Shown here: positions 33,846 through 45,273 of the stretch, one piece after another
Layout: the number at the start of each line of letters is the position of its first letter
How positions within the stretch are numbered: position 1 is the first letter of the stretch
Assembly: GCA_043228905.1 (NCBI GenBank)
Contig: JBHGNT010000017.1
Coordinates: 3,844,001 to 3,908,000 of the forward strand
Direction of reading: 5' to 3'
Source: Azolla caroliniana
Taxonomy: Eukaryota; Polypodiophyta
DNA: 64,000 nt
Position numbers and translations under genes: made by a program
Notes under the pieces: model-generated
Told to the model about the DNA's origin: nothing
What the model saw: the letters and a program-made list of their open reading frames with translations, nothing else
Databases searched by the model: none

Positions 33846-34705
33846 TGTTGGGAGACAGGTCCCTCCGGATGGGAAGGGAGAAGAACAGTGCCGACGAACA
33901 AACTCACTGGCTACGGACAGGAGTACCCGGCTACGGAGAGCCGGATGATACAGGCCCGGTGTGAACCGGATGAGTACCCGGCTACGGAGAGCCGCATGAT
34001 ACAGGCCCGGTGTGAACCGGATGAGTACCCGGCTACGGAGAGCCGGATGATACAGGCCCGGTGTGAACCGGATGAGTAGTACCCGGCTACGGAGAGCCGG
34101 ATGGTGCAGGCCCGGTGTGAACCGGATGAGTAGTACCCGGCTACGGAGAGCCGGATGGTGCAGGCCCGGTGTGAACCGGATGAGGAGTACCCGGCTACGG
34201 AGAGCCGGATGGTGCAGACCCGGTATGAACCGGAGGAAGAGACATATTCGTAAATATGTTTCTGAGAGGCCATCATGGCTATACTTGTAAATAGCCGAAA
34301 AGTCATATTAGTATAAATATGACTTAGGGCAAACTAATATAGTTGTTGTTACTTTTCTTGTTGGTGCAAGAAGAAGAGAGTGCATGTAATAGTGTACAAA
34401 GAGAGAGAGAGAGAAAGAGGTCGTTACCTTTGTTGTAACCGCCGCCTGTGGCGAAGAGCGTGAGTCCGAGGTCGTTGCCTCCGAGAACTCACAGTTTTTT
34501 GTACATTTCATACATAGTGACAGTTTGCAACCTGTGGGCTGCCGTGGTTTTTCCCCTAGTTTGGGGTTTTCCACGTATACCTCCTGTGTAGTATGTGTGT
34601 ATCTTCCTCTCCTTTTGTATCGTGTTCTATTTCCCGTCTTCTGTGTATGAAAAGCATCTCGGTTGTGGCCGAGCGTTGCGCATAAGGAGCTAGGAGTTCC
34701 CGTCA
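33846..34705 (+). repeat. Element B 5' LTR with U3 minisatellite
   Basis: 860 bp. The U3 holds six head-to-tail units of 51-54 bp (33921-34235), each starting GAGTACCCGGCTACGGAGAG and rich in CCGG. The TATA region is TATAAATATGACTTAGGG near 34310. Units differ in one base or a 3-base insertion. Confidence 0.92.
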
Positions 34706-34707
34706 AG

Positions 34708-34719
34708 TGGTATTAGAGC
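34708..34719 (+). promoter_or_regulatory. Element B primer-binding site
   Basis: TGGTATTAGAGC, two bases after the LTR. It differs by one base from the usual TGGTATCAGAGC complementary to initiator tRNA-Met. Confidence 0.85.
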
Positions 34720-34735
34720 GAAATCGACACAAAAA

Positions 34736-35536
34736 ATGGACGAATCGCTTGGCGGCATGTTCAAGCTCACCACCTCCAACTATTCAGTGTGGAAGTCGAA
34801 GATGAGGGACATGCTTGTGGTTAAAGACCTCTGGCTGCCGGTTCAGTTCGGGGACAAGAGACCGGACAAAATCGACGCCGCGATATGGGAGGTGATGCAC
34901 ATGAAGACAACAGCGTACATACAGTGCTTCATCGACATGAGCCTATACAACAACTTCAATGAAGAGAGCAAGGCTCATGAGCTCTGGGAGAAGATCGGTA
35001 TAATGTTCCAAAACAAAAACGCTGTTAACCAGGTTTCGGTATTCCGGAAGCTGGTAAGACTCCGGTACCAAGATGGCTCCAGCATGGCGGAGCACATGAA
35101 TGCCTTCCAGGGGCTGATCCACCAGGCAACGTCATTGGAAGTACCTCTTGCCGACGAGGTACTAGCGCTACTCCTGCTCGGTTCCCTCCCCGATAGCTGG
35201 GAGACGTTGGTTGTCACTTTCGGCAACGCCGGGCCGGAAGGAAAACGGTTATCCCTAGCAAGAGTAAAGTCGAGCTTGCTAGAGGAGGAGGCGCGTCGGA
35301 AAGACAAAGACACGAGCTCCGACTCCAAAGCGCTCCTTACCGAATCGGAACGCGGAAGACATAGAAACCGTAGTCCCCAGAACCGGGAGAAGTCGGGGAC
35401 ACAGTCAAAGTCAAGGGGGAGGCCTACTTGCTTCTATTGCGGCAAGCTGGGACACTTCCAAAAGAACTGTCGGCATTTCCGTAAAGACAAGGAAACCGAC
35501 GGTACGATTCAAAGCAAACCCCGGACCGGAACGGTG
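34736..35536 (+). pseudogene. Copia B Gag, truncated by the foreign segment
   Basis: Open frame from ATG 34736 (MDESLGGMFKLTTSNYSVWK). It has the UBN2-type gag core (AHELWEKIGIMFQNKNAVNQ; LLLGSLPDSWETLVV) and a basic SR-rich tail. The zinc knuckle CFYCGKLGHFQKNC lies at about residues 231-244. It follows the family D protein until 35536, where unrelated sequence begins, and so loses the protease. In the intact family this Gag packages RNA in virus-like particles. The coding sequence up to the break has no stop. Confidence 0.88.
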
Positions 35537-36558
35537 TCGTGTGAATCTTCACACACTATGTAAAAAATAATGAAATAATTATTATAGATTAGATTAGTAG
35601 CTTACTATAGAAAGATGGATATACTCAAGAGCTTCAAAATGTATTTTACTATATACAAAATGGAGAAATACATATCAAGTTATGAGAAAATAAAGTTTGA
35701 GAAGATAGGGAAATTAGAACTATCCCACACAGATAGGAAAGTTAAGGCCCTGGCTATATAAACACCTTGAGCTCCCTCATTTTTCATTTGTGCTAAGAGC
35801 ACTTTGGCCACTTTGTCTTGATGGATGATGGTGGCCAAATTCCCTAAAACCAGAAATTGGCCGATAAGCAAAACTGGAACCGGCCGGCAAGCAAAACCGG
35901 AACCGGAACCGGCAAGCAAACCGGAAACGGCCGGCAAGCAAAATCAGAACCGGAACCGACCGGCAAGCAAAATGGAACCGGCTACCGGATGAGGTTGGAC
36001 GCGGACGGACGAAAGATTGGATCATGCAACAAACTAAAGTAAAGTGAAGAGAACTAAAGTAAAGGCCATGTGGACGCAAGCAACTAAAGAAGGGAGTGCA
36101 TGGAAAAAGTAAAGGTCATGTGGACAGTCACATGCAACCAAAAGAAAAAGCTAGGCAACTAAAAGTAGAGGCCATGCAACAAAAAGTGGAAAGGCTATGA
36201 TCAAGGGAGAACTCCATATTTATTCCATTTTTTTTCCTACACTAGGACTCACTCTCCATATTATCTTAATTTTCTTCTCAACTCCCTTATCTTAGGGAAG
36301 CCATAACTCTCATAAACCCTAAAAATTCCCTACGGAAGCCATAACACTCAAAAACCCTAATCTTCCCTACGGAAGCCATAATACTCATATAACCTAATCC
36401 TAATCTTCCGTACGGAAGCCATATCTCTCAAAACCCCTAATTTTTCTTTTCTATTAATCTTAGTAAACCTAAAACTTCTAAATCCCAATCTTGGGACATA
36501 TTGTAATTTCTTTTTCCTTTGTTAATGAAAACTATTAAATTTCTTCTTTCTGTTGATT
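35537..36558. repeat. 1-kb non-copia segment in element B, LTR-like
   Basis: Unrelated to copia coding sequence. It replaces about 435 bases present in D (52110-52542). It contains five GGCAAGCAAAACCGGAACCGG-like repeats (35870-35985), a TATA-like GCTATATAAACACC (35752), and about four 40-base CCCTACGGAAGCCATA repeats (36285-36440). It begins near the palindromic TGTGAATCTTCACA. It may be an LTR of an unknown family or a composite; no TSD is clear. Confidence 0.55.
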
Positions 36559-39398
36559 GTGGCTCGGGCCCGGAAGGTAAACACGTTGTACCTGATGAAT
36601 GGCCGGTTATGTCCGGAAGAAGTGAACGTGGCATCCGACACTGCCGGTGAGCTGTGACACAAGAGGCTGTGTCATATGAGCGAGAAGGGGATGAAGAGGC
36701 TTGCAGACGACAACCTCATTCCAGTGAAGAACGTGCACTTAGAGAAGTGCACTGATTGTCTGGCCGGTAAGCAGAACCGGACCTCCTTCCGACCAAGGCC
36801 ATCGATGAGACGTAATGCACCACTGGAGTTGGTGCATACGGATGTGTGTCAAGTAGACACGAAGTCACATGCCGGAGCGCAGTACTTCGTGACGTTCATA
36901 GATGACCACAACTGGAAGCTGTGGGCCACACCGCTGAAGACGAAGGATCAGGTGTTATACGTCTTCAAAGAGCTCCACGCGAGAGTGGAAAGAGAAACCG
37001 GCCAGAAGCTGAAGGCGGTTCGAGCAGACAATGGAGGAGAATACCGAGGGCAGTTCAAGGAGTACTGCCGCTCGAAGGGAATCTGGCTCGAATTTACCGT
37101 GCCGAAGATGCCGGAACTAAACGGACTGGCCGAGAGGATGAACCGGACCATAATGGAGAGGGTCCGGAGTATGCTAGCGCATGCAAAACTACCCAAGAAG
37201 TTTTGGGCTGAGGCACTGTCGACGGCGACACATGTGATAAACAGATCACCCTCAGTACCCTTGGACGGAGACACGCCACAGAGAGTATGGACCGGTAAGG
37301 AAGTGTCCTACTGGCATCTGAGGGTGTTCGGGTGTCTCGCGTACGTGCATGTAGCAAAGGACCGGAGAGGAAAGTTAGATCCAAAGACCCGGCCATGTAT
37401 ATTCCTCGGTTAATGTGACGACGAGTTCGGCTACCGAGTGTGGGACCCGGTCGACAAGAAGGTATTCCGGAGTCGAGATATTATCTTCATGGACGACAAG
37501 ACGCTCGCCGACTGGGAGTCGGAGAAGAAGATGATGAACTCTGAGTCGACCGGTAAGGATAGACTCTACGATGAGCAGACCCAACCGGCGAGAGACCGGT
37601 TAGCACTCGAGGAACCAGCCGGTTACGGAGAGGATACCGAACCGGCAGAAGAAGAAGTAGAGGAAGCTGAGACCGGAACCGGTCAAGACCCTGAATCAGA
37701 TTCGGATGAAGAGCAAATGGAGGAGCCGGTTAACGAAGCCCGAAGACGTAGATATCCTCTCAGAGAGAGAAGGGCGCCCCCCGGAGGTTTCCGGATGCAG
37801 AGCATGTTCTGCTGACCGATGAGGGAGAGCCTGAAAGCTTCGAAGAAGCGAAGGAAGACACCCACAGTCAAAAATGGTTAAGTGCCATGCAGGATGAGAT
37901 GGATTCCCTGCATGAGAATCATACGTACGAATTGGTGGAGCTGCCGAAAGGAAAGCGGGCACTCCGAAACAAGTGGGTGTACAAGTTGAAACCGGGAGAT
38001 GTCGGCAACCCCCCGAGATACAAAGCCAGGATCGTGGTGAAGGGGTTCCAGCAGAAGAAGGGCGTGGACTTCGACGAGATATTTGCCCCAGTAGTAAAGA
38101 TGACCTCCATCCGGACGATGCTGAGTATAGCAGCAAGCATGGACCTCGAGGTAGAGCAGCTGGACGTGAAGACGACATTCCTTCACGGCGACCTCGAAGA
38201 GGAAATCTACATGCAGCAACCGGAAGGATTTGTGGAGAAAGGGAAGGAGCACCTGGTATGCCGGTTGAAGAAGAGCCTGTACGGACTGAAGCAGGCTCCC
38301 CGGCAATGGTACCGGAAGTTCGACTCCTTCATGACCGATCAAGGGTACCACAAGACGCAGGCCGATCACTGCGTGTTTGTGAAGAAGTTTGAAGGAGGGG
38401 ACTTCCTGATACTCCTCCTGTACGTGGATGACATGTTGATCGTCGGACGAGACCAAGGCAAAATACGGATGCTGAAGAAGGCCCTCAACCGGACCTTCTC
38501 AATGAAAGACTTGGGTCCGGCAAGACAGATGTTGGGGATGCACATCATTCGGGACCGGTCAGTGAAGCAATTATGGTTGTCACAGAAGAAGTATGTGACA
38601 AAGGTGCTTCACCGGTTCAACATGTCAGAAGCAAAACCGGTCGGATCGACACTTCCGGCAAACTGCAAGCTGTCTGGTAACCAAAGCCTGAAGACAAAAG
38701 CAGAGAAGGTTGATATGATGAAGATTCCATATGCCTCTGCCGTCGGGAGCTTGATGTACGCAATGGTCTGTACCCGACCAGACATTGGATACGTAGTCGG
38801 AGTGGTGAGCCGGTTTATGAGCAATCCCGGCAAAGAGCATTGGAACGCGGTCAAGTGGATACTCCGGTATTTGAAGGGCACTTCAAATATGTGTCTTCGA
38901 TTCGGCTCAGGAAAACCTCAACTGGACGGTTTCACCGATTCGGACATGTCGGCTGATGTGGATACCAGCCGGTCTACATCCTGGTATGTGTTGACATATG
39001 CAGGGGGAGCTGTTTCGTGGCAGTCGAGGCTGCAGAAGACAGTTGCACTGTCAACCACAGAGGCGGAGTACATGGCGGCTGTGGAAGCCGGCAAGGAAGT
39101 TTTATGGATGAAGGACTTCATCGGAGAGCTCGGTATACGGCAAGAGGAATACCGACTCTACTGCGACAGTCAAAGTGCCATCCACCTTCCTAAAAATGCG
39201 GCCTACCATTCCCGGACGAAGCATATCCAGCGGAGGTATCACTGGATCCGGGAAAGAGTAGATGACCAGGAGTTCGCACTGACGAAGATCCACACCGCCA
39301 AGAACGGGTCAGATATGCTGACCAAAGTGCTGACACCCAACAAGCTGGATGCATGCCAGAAGAGAATCGGACTGGTAAGACACCCCATGCCGGAGTGA
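36559..39398 (+). pseudogene. Copia B integrase, RT and RNase H
   Basis: GAG-pre-integrase: KRLCHMSEKGMKRL, then CTDCLAGKQ. The integrase core has D in VHTDVCQV, D in RADNGGEY and E in LAERMNRTIMER, all intact. A TAA at 37411-37413 (IFLG*) and a frameshift near 37800 break the frame. The RT-RNase H part is a long clean ORF (37887-39398, 503 codons) with FDEIFAPVVKMTSIR, YVDDMLIVG (RT catalytic), DSDMSADVDTS, STTEAEYMAAVEAGKEV and CDSQSAIHL (RNase H acidic residues). The order IN-RT-RH is copia. Residual damage is two lesions plus the missing protease, so B depended on another copy or is dead. Confidence 0.92.
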
Positions 39399-39408
39399 AG
39401 GGGGAGTT

Positions 39409-40277
39409 TGTTGGGAGACAGGTCCCTCCGGATGGGAAGGGAGAAGAACAGTGCCGACGAACAAACTCGGCCGAGGTCGAAACCGTATGAGGAGTACCTG
39501 GCTACGGAGAGCCGGATGATACAGGCCCGGTGTGAACCGGATGAGTACCCGGCTACGGAGAGCCGGATGATACAGGCCCGGTGTGAACCGGATGAGTACC
39601 CGGCTACGGAGAGCCGGATGATACAGGCCCGGTGTGAACCGGATGAGTACCCGGCTACGGAGAGCCGGATGATACAGGCCCGGTGTGAACCGGATGAGTA
39701 GTACCCGGCTACGGAGAGCCGGATGGTGCAGGCCCGGTGTGAACCGGATGAGGAGTACCCGGCTACGGAGAGTCGGATGGTGCAGACCCGGTATGAACCG
39801 GAGGAAGAGACATATTCGTAAATATGTTTCTGAGAGGCCATCGTGGCTATACTTGTAAATAGCCGAAAAGTCATATTAGTATAAATATGACTTAGGGCAA
39901 ACTAATATAGTTGTTGTTACTTTTCTTGTTGTTGCAAGAAGAAGAGAGTGCATGTAATAGTGTACAAAGAGAGAGAGAGAGAGAGAAAGAGGTCGTTACC
40001 TCTGTTGTAACCGCCGCCTGTGGCGAAGAGCGTGAGTCCGAGGTCGTTGCCTCCGAGAACTCACTGTTTTTTGTACATTTCATACATAGTGACTGTTTGC
40101 AGCCTGTGGGCTGCCGTGGTTTTTCCCCTAGTTTGGGGTTTTCCACGTAAACCTCCTGTGTAGTCTGTGTGTATCTTCCTCTCCTTTTGTATCGTGTTCT
40201 ATTTCCCGTCTTCTGTGTATGAAAAGCATCTCGGTTGTGGCCGAGCTTTGCGCATAAGGAGCTAGGAGTTCCCGTCA
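39409..40277 (+). repeat. Element B 3' LTR
   Basis: 869 bp, preceded by GAAGGGGGAGTT (polypurine tract). It has six U3 units again, but in a different combination from the 5' LTR (more 51-bp units, plus a leading block GGCCGAGGTCGAAACCG that the 5' LTR lacks). R-U5 regions are nearly identical. Confidence 0.92.
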
Positions 40278-40282
40278 AAAGA

Positions 40283-40873
40283 TTCATGCACAACCCTGGC
40301 CGATCGCATTGGAATGCAATCAAGCATGTGTTCAGATATCTAGCTGCCACAAAAGACCATGACATTCTTTTCGGCCCGAACTCAACCTCAGGCGTAGTTG
40401 GTTACACCGACTCGGACCTCGCCGGTTGTGTGGACAGTCGGAAATCAACAACCGGATACTGTTTCAAATTCGGTAATGGAGCAATCTCGTGGAAGTCAAA
40501 ACTTAAGGAGTGCACATCCACCTCAACGACCGAAGTGAAATATGCAGCTGCGTCCGACGCGGCAAAAGAAGCTTTATGGCTCGGTCGGCTGGCGCACACG
40601 TTTCGATAGGTCGGCTCCGACTCGGCTCCAGTTGTCTACAGCAACAGTCAGGGTGTTGTTGCTTTGTCAAAAAATCCGGTTCACCACAATGCCTCTAACC
40701 ATATCGACGTTCGATATCACTTCGTTCGGGAATGGGTCATTTCAAGGAAAATCGGTCTCGAGAAGATATCCACAACCGATAATGTCGCAGATCGAATGAC
40801 CAAGTGTCTTTCAGCGGATCGTTTCCGGTCCCTTCGGCACCAGATGGGCGTAACGAAAAATCGGTCCGGTTAA
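40283..40873 (+). pseudogene. Copia A RNase H, distal part
   Basis: Continues element A after the insertion: RFMHNPGRSHWNAIKHVFRY, then GYTDSDLAGCVDSRKSTTGY (first RNase H Asp), STTEVKYAAASDAAKEALWL (Glu region; Glu next to Val instead of Ala-Glu) and NSQGVVALSKNPVHHN (the DNSQ-type Asp changed to SNSQ). The C-terminal HIDVRYHFVREWV is intact. A TAG near 40607 splits it. It ends with ordinary copia C-terminal residues and the LTR follows about 200 bases on. Confidence 0.85.
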
Positions 40874-41072
40874 AGTCGAACACACAGCACAGAATGGTTT
40901 CGGACCACCGACATCGGTTCTCGGAGGATCGGCTTTAGCTCTTCCGACCCGACCTATTCGGTCTTCTGTCTTCGGATCTTGCCGACTCTGACAAAACTGA
41001 TCTGCCCGATAAACCTTGTATATATACCTCTAATTTTTTAGATAACTCATGTATACGCCCATTACGGGGGAG

Positions 41073-41295
41073 TGTCGAATACGAGTGTATAATGGTTGTA
41101 TTCACACTGTCCCTTTGGACAGCCCAAGTTCGGGCTTTTTCAGTAAATAGCATAAAGGGCAGTTGCCCTAGGATAGTCACTATATAAAGTGACTTTGTAA
41201 CCTTTAGTGAAGGTCGGTTGTAATTTTAAACTGTTGCTATTGGAATATAATGTTTCCTTTGTGCCTCTCTCTCTCTCTCTCTCTCCCTCTATGTT
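41073..41295 (+). repeat. Copia A 3' LTR, truncated
   Basis: Preceded by the polypurine ACGGGGGAG. Starts TGTCGAATACGAG. The TATA box TATATAAA lies at about 41181. It is cut by the junction with element C near the CT tract 41265-41287. Confidence 0.7.
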
Positions 41296-42749
41296 TATCT
41301 TGCTCATGCATACAAAGGTTCTTCTTCATCACGAATGTTGCTTGCACTTCCGCATTGATGGCCTTGTCCCCAACATATGTCAGTGTCGGCTTTGGTGCGT
41401 TTTGCAAACATGGCCGATTTCATCTCGTGCGAGTTGAGAATGAACATTCAGCCCTCTATTCGTCCACGAGCGATGAGTTGATCCTCTTTCTCGATGAAGC
41501 AACCACCTTGATTAAATCGAACTTGCATCCCTTGCTCAATAATGTAAGACCAAATTCTTCGTAATGGTAGGTACATGCAAGACATTCTTAATGTAAGTTT
41601 GGTTACCTTCTTTTCCGAATGGAACATTGTCGATGTGCCGAATCGGATGAGTAGTGTCATCTCCGGTTTCGACATAGTTGGGTCAGTCTGGCTCTTGAAG
41701 TTCTCTAAACTATTCTTGATGAGATGTCATATGGTTCGAAGCACCGGAGTCAACGGACCATACATCTTCCGGACCTGAGGCACTAGTTGAAGTAGAAGCC
41801 GACATAGAATGTGCTCTATGTCTCATCATGATCATTCTACCATGATCATCATAGTCGGAATTGGTGTCGTAATTGGTGAGTTGTCGGCTAGTGGAAGCCG
41901 ACTCGCGCATCTTCTTTCGACACTCTTCTTCATGGTGGCCGATTTTGCCACAATATCCGCATTCGATCGAGGTTTGTCGGGTCGGGCCAGAATGGAAGCT
42001 CCCCCTTCTTCCGAAGGTTCCTCAATGGCTTCCTTCTTATTGCCGAAATTGGGAGTTGTTTTCATGAGTCGAACCTCGTCTGCCTCGTCCTTGGCTGAAT
42101 CGGCCTCTTGGACGGCCGCATCCTCTTCCTCCGTTCAAATGTGTGTACAGCATGTGGCCTCCAAGGCATTGCTCCTTGTTCGAACATGGTTTTCGTTAAC
42201 CAACAACACGGATTGAAGATCGAAGAAAGAGGGAGGATTCTCCCGTGCTAGTACGACAGTCCTCATCGCGCCGAACTGTGGTGCAAGGACACCAAGGCAT
42301 ATTTGCACCATATCATCATCATCCACATTGACTCTTATTGAGCCGAGTGAGTCACAAAGCTCCTTGATCTTCAAGGTGTAGCTTGTGATGGACATATCCC
42401 TTTGTTGGATGTTCAACTCTTGGTGGAGTTGACGCTTTCATGCCGTCGTGTTGGCGACGAATATCTTCTTAAGCTTCTCCTATGTTTCCTTCGGCGTCTC
42501 GGCTTCTCGAATGTAGCGGAGCATGTGGTCATGAACACATGTCACCAAGCAATACATCACTCAGCTTGCGCCTTGCTCCCATGTTGAGTAGTCGGCATCT
42601 TTCGTGTCGGGTCGATTTTCTTGTACTCCTTTGATGTAGCTCCAATATCCTTGACCAACAAGGTATTGGTGCATCTTGTACTCCCAAGATGCAAAGTTAG
42701 TTCGATCCAACTTCTCATTAGGGAGAGTGCTCCCCATTTTAGTATTCAT
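41296..42749 (-). pseudogene. Copia C gag-protease remnant
   Basis: Several frames reassemble to a copia Gag: start MNTKMGSTLPNEKLDRTNFA, then YKMHQYLVGQGYW; NIQQRDMSITSYTLKIKELC and VQICLGVLAPQFGAMR; then an acidic linker with a degraded knuckle. The protease motif is VWSVDSGASNHMTSHQE (41725). The post-protease stretch IIEQGMQVRFNQGGCFIEKE runs to NSHEMKSAMFAK. Frameshifts and stops separate the blocks, and integrase and RT are absent. The family is a common plant copia type. Confidence 0.82.
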
Positions 42750-42892
42750 TGTCGATGAAGCTTTCTTTCTTATTTTCCTTCTCTCTTGGACACGAGCTAG
42801 GTAGTCGCACTACGATAGCGATGAGCCGGTTCTTCTTCAATGTCAACGTAGAACACAACACACGTGGATAGGCTAGATCAAGCTACCAAACC

Positions 42893-42904
42893 ACTCTGAT
42901 ACCA
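42893..42904 (-). promoter_or_regulatory. Element C primer-binding site
   Basis: TGGTATCAGAGT on the minus strand, immediately after the LTR. It matches the initiator tRNA-Met 3' end with one changed base at the last position. Confidence 0.85.
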
Positions 42905-43351
42905 TGTAAAGAATCGGATATGATTATTGTGCAACGGAAGAGATGTGTGGTATGTGTATGTGTGAGAGAAAAGAGATGAGGGGAGAAAACACAAGATAAA
43001 TAGATGAAAGAAAAATGAAGTACTCAAGAAGAAGGTGTATATTAACACGGAGAATATCAATTACAAAATGTAGCATTACAAACAACTCTCTATGAAGTAG
43101 AAGAAGGGTGCTTTATATAAGGTCACCCTCTCTCTTCATTAACTCACTACAACAACTACTCTCTCTTGGGGAATGTGAAGACTCATAGTCATGGGGAATA
43201 TGGAACTCGTTAATTATGTGTCATAGAATATGATTCTATGGCACATAGTTAATGTGTAGAGAGTAGTGGTGTGACTCTTGATCTTTGAGTGATCATAGAT
43301 TCTCAAAGGGTGAGTTCACGCGTTGCACTAGGTTGAGCTTGATTCTCAACA
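42905..43351 (-). repeat. Element C 5' LTR
   Basis: 447 bp, TGTTGAGAATC...CTTTACA. It carries a CTTATATAAAGCACCC TATA region and the inverted repeat ATGTGCCATAGAATCATATT(C)TATGACACAT. It sits against the LINE-X RT fragment at 43352, suggesting insertion into it. Confidence 0.88.
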
Positions 43352-44165
43352 CATTAATATGCGAAGGGTGACAAGGTGATCAATGGTGTTATGGTGTTTT
43401 CGAAAGCCAACTTGTCTATAAGCTCTCTTACCATTTTTTCCAGCCCATGCACTTATCTTTGATTCCATTATGCATCCAAATAGTTTTGCCTTTGTTACCG
43501 TACGAGATGTATGTAGAGTTGAGTGTGATGAGTGGGGAGTTGAGAGACTTAATGTTTTTGCATGCATGTGTAATGTATATGATTATGAGTGTGAATGTAA
43601 GTGTGAGTGTGAGTGGACAGATAAGAATAGGTGTGAGTGAGTGATTAGTGTGAATGGCCAAGGGGGCTTGCACCCCTATATATCTACCCCTTTTGTAACT
43701 ATTTAACCCCCCTCAGAGGGAATGAATGAAAAAGGAACAAGTTCTCTCTTAATCTCCCTCCCTCTCTTTGACACCTTTTCTCTTCTCTCTCCCTCTCTCA
43801 CGTTGAACCCCCTTGGGATGGGGGTGGAGCCATTCTAGGCACCACCCCCCACCTCACAATGCTTATCAATCTCCATCACCATCAACCCCATAACGTTCAT
43901 TGTCATCGTCATCACACTTATGAAATATACCATTACCATTCATCATCATCATCGCCAAGTTCCCTATTCCTATCTTTATCACAATTATCATTAACCCTAA
44001 CCCTAAAACCTACAACATCCATTAACAAGCCAACCATGATGGTTCGATAGTTGTTTACATTATTTACATCTCCACCTTTATCTAAAGGTTTGATCCAATT
44101 TGTAGTCCAATCATATGGCATACCATGTTCCAATGCATCATTAAACATACCGCTAATCCATACGG
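43352..44165 (-). mobile_element. LINE-X reverse transcriptase fragment with a 528-bp insertion
   Basis: Minus-strand code in two parts. 44165-44019 gives FNDALEHGMP, then WTTNWIKPL and GGDVNNVNNYRTIMVG. 43490-43352 gives KLFGCIMESKISAWAGKNGK, then QVGFRKHHNTIDHLVTLRIL. Together they are the N-terminal RT region (palm/fingers) of a LINE. The inserted piece is 43491-44018. The fragment ends at the copia C LTR (43352) and a (GA)13 tract (44172-44198). It is linked to the LINE-X lineage by motif style, not by overlap. Confidence 0.6.
43491..44018. repeat. 528-bp insertion in the LINE-X RT, unknown type
   Basis: CT- and GTGA-rich, non-coding. It divides a LINE RT at TTAATGG/CAAAACT with at most a 2-3 base duplication (CC or GCC). 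It contains CTATATATCTACCCC and, near its right end, two telomere-like units (CCCTAACCCTAAA). No TIR is evident. Confidence 0.5.
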
Positions 44166-44415
44166 CATACTAGAGAGAGAGAGAGAGAGAGAGAGAGCTC
44201 TAGCATAAACCCTTATGGGCTTGAGAAAACTAGGGGGACCAAGAAAAAAACTAGAGAGATTAGTATTAAACACTGTTGTGAAGCAAAACTCAAATATTAT
44301 ATAAAGTGACATTTGTGACGCTTGAATCTATAACCCTATTATTACATCAAGTATTAGGTATGAACCATTAGGATAACCTATTCTATATATAATTATATTC
44401 TCAGCATTACAATTA

Positions 44416-44920
44416 CGGCTTATGTCTATTATCATACATGCCAACTCAGATGAGGAGGATGGTTATCATGCATCACATGTAGCGCATGTACACCAAATGG
44501 GAATCATACATTTCATGCACCCTCACATACATCATATGCATGTCACTATGTGAGCACCTATATAAAGAGAGGGAAGGGAAGCCTGTAGACATCGATCAAG
44601 TGAACAATCAATCAAGTGAATTTGATCAAGCATTAATTAAACAATAAATCAAGAGAACTTATTTGTGAAGTGTCTTGTCTTTCAAAATTAAAGTCAAGGG
44701 TTTGTGCCACATGTTAGAGGAGAGATAAAATACTATCTTTGCAATCGAGCATTGTAATTTTGATAAAATCTTGTATTCTCAATATAATAAAGCTAGTTTT
44801 TATAATATTCATTTGCTTCTTGAATCAAACACGATCTCCATCTCTTGTTTGTGCTTGTCTCTCTCGCTTTTCATTACAAACTCTCCTCGTACAAAACCTT
44901 GACGGTTCAATGCATCGACA
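44416..44920 (+). repeat. Element F 5' LTR (approximate borders)
   Basis: Pairs with 57468-57890. The TATA box is at 44561. The polyadenylation-like AATATAATAAAGC lies near 44777. It ends near GCATCGACA. Confidence 0.65.
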
Positions 44921-44963
44921 ACGAACTATGCAACATAATTTAGTGAACCTGACGTGAAGCGTT

Positions 44964-45235
44964 TGTCAAGAACTACGCGCTCCCGATGAACAACGCTCCA
45001 CCACAACCAAGCTTAGAATCAAACACAGAAAACGGGAATGAATGCACGACACAATGGAGAGAAGGGTACATAGGATGTTTACGTGGAAAACCCAAACACG
45101 GGAAAAACCACGGCGGTCCACTGACTGCTAACTATCACTATGTATCAATGTACAATAGATGAACACAGAGGTAACGACCTCTTGTTCACTGTCTTCGCCA
45201 CAGGCGGCGGTTACAACAGAGATACGAACTCTTCG

Positions 45236-45273
<38 letters not shown>

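Larger units (their letters stand above)
33846..40277 (+). mobile_element. Copia element B, complete, TSD AAAGA, with internal foreign segment
   Basis: 6.4 kb inserted into element A with TSD AAAGA (33841-33845 and 40278-40282). LTRs are 860 and 869 bp, ending TGTTGGGAG...CCCGTCA. The primer site resembles tRNA-iMet. The internal region holds gag, then a 1-kb unrelated segment where the gag end and protease should be, then integrase, RT and RNase H. Family B also left the solo LTR at 48072-48932. Confidence 0.93.
30376..41295 (+). mobile_element. Copia element A (5' LTR missing), split by element B
   Basis: Ty1/copia element with leader and gag-pol from 30411. Element B interrupts it at 33841-40282, and it resumes in RNase H at 40283. 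The 3' LTR starts at 41073. The 5' LTR and primer site are absent, replaced by the DUF7869 segment. The coding frame has many stops. Element B's TSD AAAGA shows that A was present first. Confidence 0.85.
41296..43351 (-). mobile_element. Copia element C (minus), 5' LTR to protease, 3' truncated
   Basis: Minus-strand element with 5' LTR (43351-42905), tRNA-iMet primer site, gag from 42749 and protease to about 41500. It ends in the GAG-pre-integrase linker, where it meets the end of element A's LTR. No 3' LTR or TSD is present. A partial LTR of the same family lies at 27316. Confidence 0.85.

Noticed and set aside
33921-34235. Regularly spaced repeats that might suggest a CRISPR array
   Set aside because: They are contiguous units without spacers, inside an LTR of a eukaryotic retroelement.
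34063-34306. Open frames through the LTR minisatellite (also 39239-39874)
   Set aside because: The 51-bp unit is a multiple of three, so several frames stay open without coding for anything.
37878-38456. 192-residue minus-strand ORF (and similar ones at 53543-54344 and 46576-47420)
   Set aside because: They are antisense shadows of copia RT code, conserved only because the sense strand is.
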